Of a DNA stretch of 17,178 bases, positions 15,432 to 17,178 are shown one piece after another. The stretch's first letter is position 1. Every line of letters begins with the position of its first letter. The position numbers and the translations under genes were made by a program. The stretch covers positions 1 to 17,178 of the forward strand of contig CAZSMC010000082.1 in the NCBI GenBank assembly GCA_964607755.1. Reading direction: 5' to 3'. The notes below the pieces were generated by a model. It saw only the letters and a program-made list of their open reading frames with translations. It did not search any database and had not been told where the DNA came from. The stretch comes from CAZSMC01 sp964607755 (lineage in GTDB: Bacteria; Zhuqueibacterota; Zhuqueibacteria; Residuimicrobiales; Krinioviventaceae).

Positions 15432-15488
15432 GCTCGGTTATTCCTCGGCAGGTTGCTCGCCAGCAGAGCCTGCTTCCGCTTCACCGAG
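15372..15488 (-). ncRNA. Candidate small structured RNA (about 117 nt)
   Basis: A complete transcription unit can be read on the - strand: -35 TTGCTA, 17-nt spacer, -10 TATATT, then a likely first base near 15488. The RNA would open with a hairpin closed by CTCGGT/ACCGAG (15488-15433) containing GCAGG/CCTGC and GCTC/GAGC steps, continue with a perfect 8-bp hairpin ATTGTGTG-CAAGA-CACACAAT (15425-15405), and finish in the 9-bp terminator with U7. I match it to no known RNA family. The competing reading is a 36-codon small protein over the same bases (15438-15548). Its placement directly after the transposase suggests an element-borne regulator or a passenger. Confidence 0.4.
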
Positions 15489-15548
15489 TGAAGAAATATA
15501 GTGGAGTTTGTAGAAAATAGCAATAATTAAAAAAACGATTCTTAACAA
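15438..15548 (-). CDS. Alternative small ORF (36 codons), possible single-pass membrane peptide or 3' gene remnant
   Basis: From TTG 15548 the frame reads a hydrophobic helix (LLRIVFLIIAIFY) followed by an acidic Ala/Glu-rich tail (LGEAEAGSAGEQPAEE), and TAA comes 39 nt before the terminator. This is protein-like in layout, but there is no visible RBS, and the start overlaps the last 7 nt of the transposase. The frame remains open upstream only to a TGA near 15557, so it could be the 3' end of a gene cut by the insertion. The promoter and hairpins occupying the same bases favour the RNA reading. Confidence 0.25.
   Translation of the reverse strand: MLRIVFLIIAIFYKLHYISSLGEAEAGSAGEQPAEE
15495..15523 (-). 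promoter_or_regulatory. Sigma70-like promoter, - strand
   Basis: TTGCTA (15523-15518), 17-nt spacer, TATATT (15500-15495). It has the same layout and -10 as the transposase promoter. The predicted start, about 15488, falls exactly at the first base of a hairpin. Confidence 0.45.
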
Positions 15549-17030
15549 GGCAGCATGGAATCGTCAATATTGGCTGCCATATTTATAATACGGCACCACT
15601 TGTTTTGGAGTTTTTGTGGGCCGGCCAGTTCTTTGACAGGAATAGGTACATTGTATTTCAGTGCCATATGCGGTCTTAAAAAGTTATAATGGGTGACGAA
15701 TAGCGTAGTCAAACTTATTGCACCATTTTTAATTTTGAAACCGTTTGCTGTTCGAATATGATACTTGTATGTTCGATTGAGCCGTTCAATGAGCTGCTTA
15801 AAATGTCGGTTCAGTTCTGATTCTTCATCCAGATTCTCCAGGCCGATGACTTTGCGATATTCAATAGGATTCTCAGGGTCTCGTTTTGAATTAAAGTAAT
15901 GCAAGCCTGCCTGATAAGATGGATTGCCATCGGTGATAAAGGTAAGTTTCTGGTCTGGTTTTGCAGTTCGTGCTGCTTCGTTCATAGCAATGGTAGCCGG
16001 AAGTGTATCACGAGAATCGTCGACGTGATAAGTGGTTATTTTTCGATTTTGAGATGAAATGAAGAAAAAAGTAAAGGCATGTTTTCCGGCGATTTTAATA
16101 TAGGTTTCATCTCCGGCGCTCTCATCGTCGATATCTCCTTTATAAACAAAGTTAAAGCGATGGCAATACCAGGCGGCAGAGTTGGCATAATTGAGCACAG
16201 TTTGATATGAGATGCGAATGCCGAAGATTTCTTTGAGAATGCGGGCTGTTTTTCGAGCGCCAATGGCAAAGGAGACATGAAAGGCCAAGATCAGGCCGAG
16301 GACATTCGGAGAGTTGTGGATAGCAAGCAGATCGACGTTGTCATCGTTGGGCTTTGAATGATGCAGCTTGTCATCAAAATAATACTCTCTGTACTGATAG
16401 CGCAATTTGAACTGTGATGGTTTTTCTTTTTGGAGCTTTTTCTCATCGCCATTTAGAGCGCGGATATTTTTCAGATAGACTGGACACAAATCATTATGGC
16501 ATTTATAAATGGTGCACAGCTTTTGCTCTTTCCATCGGTACAAGGCACGCTCACAATACGGACACCAGTATTTAGTTTTTGATGGCCGAAATTGTTTGTT
16601 GATTTGAAAAAGTGCATCACAAATTTTACAGCGTATTTGTTGACGACGCTTGCCATCGTTATAGTACAAGTACTCATGTGGCGCATCACAGTTAGGACAT
16701 TTGGTGCTTGGTGGAACGAGCAGACCCTTTTTACGATGTTGAACTGGCTTGATGCGATGACCATGTAACGTAACCGGGCATGTTCATCGATGATCGTCTG
16801 CCAATCTGGCCGCGGTTCTCTCTTTTTTGATTCTGGAACTTTGTCAAGTGGGCGTAGAGGGTCTACTGCAAATTCCCGGTAGTTCGGATGTTTTTTTTAA
16901 AGTCATCTCTGGGCTTAACATCCGGGTTTTTATTTGCAAGAACAGTTTGCAGCTCTTTGACAATACGCTCTATCTGAGAGCGGTCAAACTTTTTGCAAAT
17001 CCAAATAACAAAACGAGATATTTTATCCAT
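15542..17030 (-). pseudogene. DDE transposase (IS6/IS240-like catalytic domain) with N-terminal zinc fingers, split over three frames
   Basis: The start is ATG 17030 with GGGAGG 6 nt upstream. Frame one gives 46 residues (MDKISRFVIWICKKFDRSQI...) up to an A-run, then a stop at 16863-16865; frame two continues from the A-run with KHPNYREFAVDPLRPLDKVP to about 16765; frame three runs from about 16762 to the stop at 15542 (about 406 aa). Frame three begins GHRIKPVQHRKKG and holds Cys pairs (CPNC, CKIC, CPYC, CHNDLC) typical of zinc-finger DNA-binding heads. The catalytic triad, numbered from codon 16669, is Asp187 (GDETYIKIAGK), Asp247 (ITDGNPSY) and Glu295 (QLIERLNRTYKYH), with the closing HYNFLRPHMAL. 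The catalytic part is complete. The first break could be programmed -1 frameshifting; the second looks like a mutation, so the gene is probably inactive. The family placement is from motif memory. Confidence 0.75.
16890..16896 (-). promoter_or_regulatory. A_AAA_AAC slippery heptamer in the transposase
   Basis: On the - strand codons 45-47 of frame one are AAA AAA AAC. The heptamer A_AAA_AAC is in the correct phase, and a -1 shift there leads straight into frame two. No downstream pseudoknot was identified by eye. A one-base deletion from a nine-A run would look identical. Confidence 0.4.
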
Positions 17031-17036
17031 GATTTT

Positions 17037-17084
17037 CCTCCCTACATATCTGTTGAATATAAGGGGGGAGAATTAAAAATGCAA
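17037..17084 (-). promoter_or_regulatory. Transposase promoter and ribosome-binding site
   Basis: -35 TTGCAT (17084-17079), 17-nt spacer including six C, -10 TATATT (17061-17056), then TAGGGAGG at 17044-17037, 6 nt before the ATG at 17030. All elements are at standard spacing, so expression signals are intact although the coding frame is broken. Confidence 0.65.
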
Positions 17085-17178
17085 GTAAATGCGAAATTAA
17101 ATTGAATTTAGGATAAGTAATTGGTATCCGCTCAATAACTTATGGTAAAAAGTTCTTTGACAATTTATTTTTTCCTTG

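Larger units (their letters stand above)
15250..17163 (-). mobile_element. Putative insertion sequence carrying a frame-disrupted DDE transposase
   Basis: The proposed borders are imperfect inverted repeats: GTGTCAAATAATTTAT at the left and, on the - strand, TTGTCAAAGAACTTTT at the right, matching at 12 of the first 16 positions. No target duplication can be recognised beside them, and the right repeat is only 15 nt from the window edge, so the limits are tentative; a left end close to the transposase stop (about 15540) is also possible. Within these borders lie the transposase, its promoter and the candidate small RNA. Confidence 0.35.

Noticed and set aside
15310..15501. 63-codon + strand frame through the hairpin region
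   Set aside because: It passes through a terminator hairpin and inverted repeats, has no RBS, and its Ser/Ala/Glu-rich tail is the mirror of the - strand bases.
16827..17105. 92-codon + strand frame opposite the transposase 5' end
   Set aside because: It runs antisense to the transposase start, RBS and promoter, and lacks its own RBS.

Overview
The window looks like chromosomal DNA of a Gram-negative bacterium. It carries a periplasmic adaptor, a TolC-type outer-membrane protein and two large RND permeases. The 6-bladed beta-propeller protein and the RND subtypes resemble those of the Bacteroidota/FCB assemblage. Several clear purine-rich ribosome-binding sites and a TTG start fit an FCB-related lineage (for example Calditrichota or a candidate phylum) better than core Bacteroidota, but this placement is inference.

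Bases 1-14918 are read entirely on the + strand and look like one accessory gene cluster. The order is: the 3' part of a family-4-type glycosyltransferase (runs off the left edge); a cytoplasmic subtilisin-like protease fused to a DUF1611-like P-loop module; a membrane-fusion adaptor; a TolC-like outer-membrane factor; a short remnant of a GxxExxY-type gene; RND permease 1; a small unknown ORF preceded by an in-frame stop; RND permease 2; a secreted beta-propeller protein overlapping permease 2 by 4 nt; and an AraC-type regulator with a degenerate receiver domain. Tight spacing (1-nt and 4-nt overlaps) suggests co-expression. The simplest reading is a maturation-plus-export locus: a small molecule or peptide is processed in the cytosol by the protease/DUF1611 fusion, possibly glycosylated, and expelled by a tripartite pump with two different RND subunits. 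The substrate is not visible with certainty. A 14-codon ORF with a near-perfect Shine-Dalgarno at 15135-15179, after the regulator, is a candidate for a tiny peptide product.

Bases 14919-17178 are a different kind of region. A DDE transposase with N-terminal zinc-finger pairs lies on the - strand and is split over three reading frames. The first break sits exactly at an A_AAA_AAC slippery heptamer; the second has no obvious signal. Its promoter, RBS and start are intact. Downstream of it on the - strand is a well-defined promoter-hairpin-hairpin-terminator unit of about 117 nt, a candidate small structured RNA, which overlaps an alternative 36-codon small-protein reading. GTGTCAAA-type repeats at both sides may be the ends of the element.

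By eye the base composition changes along the window. The glycosyltransferase and protease are AT-rich, permease 1 is clearly richer in G+C, and the GxxExxY remnant sits at that junction, suggesting the cluster was assembled from separate modules.
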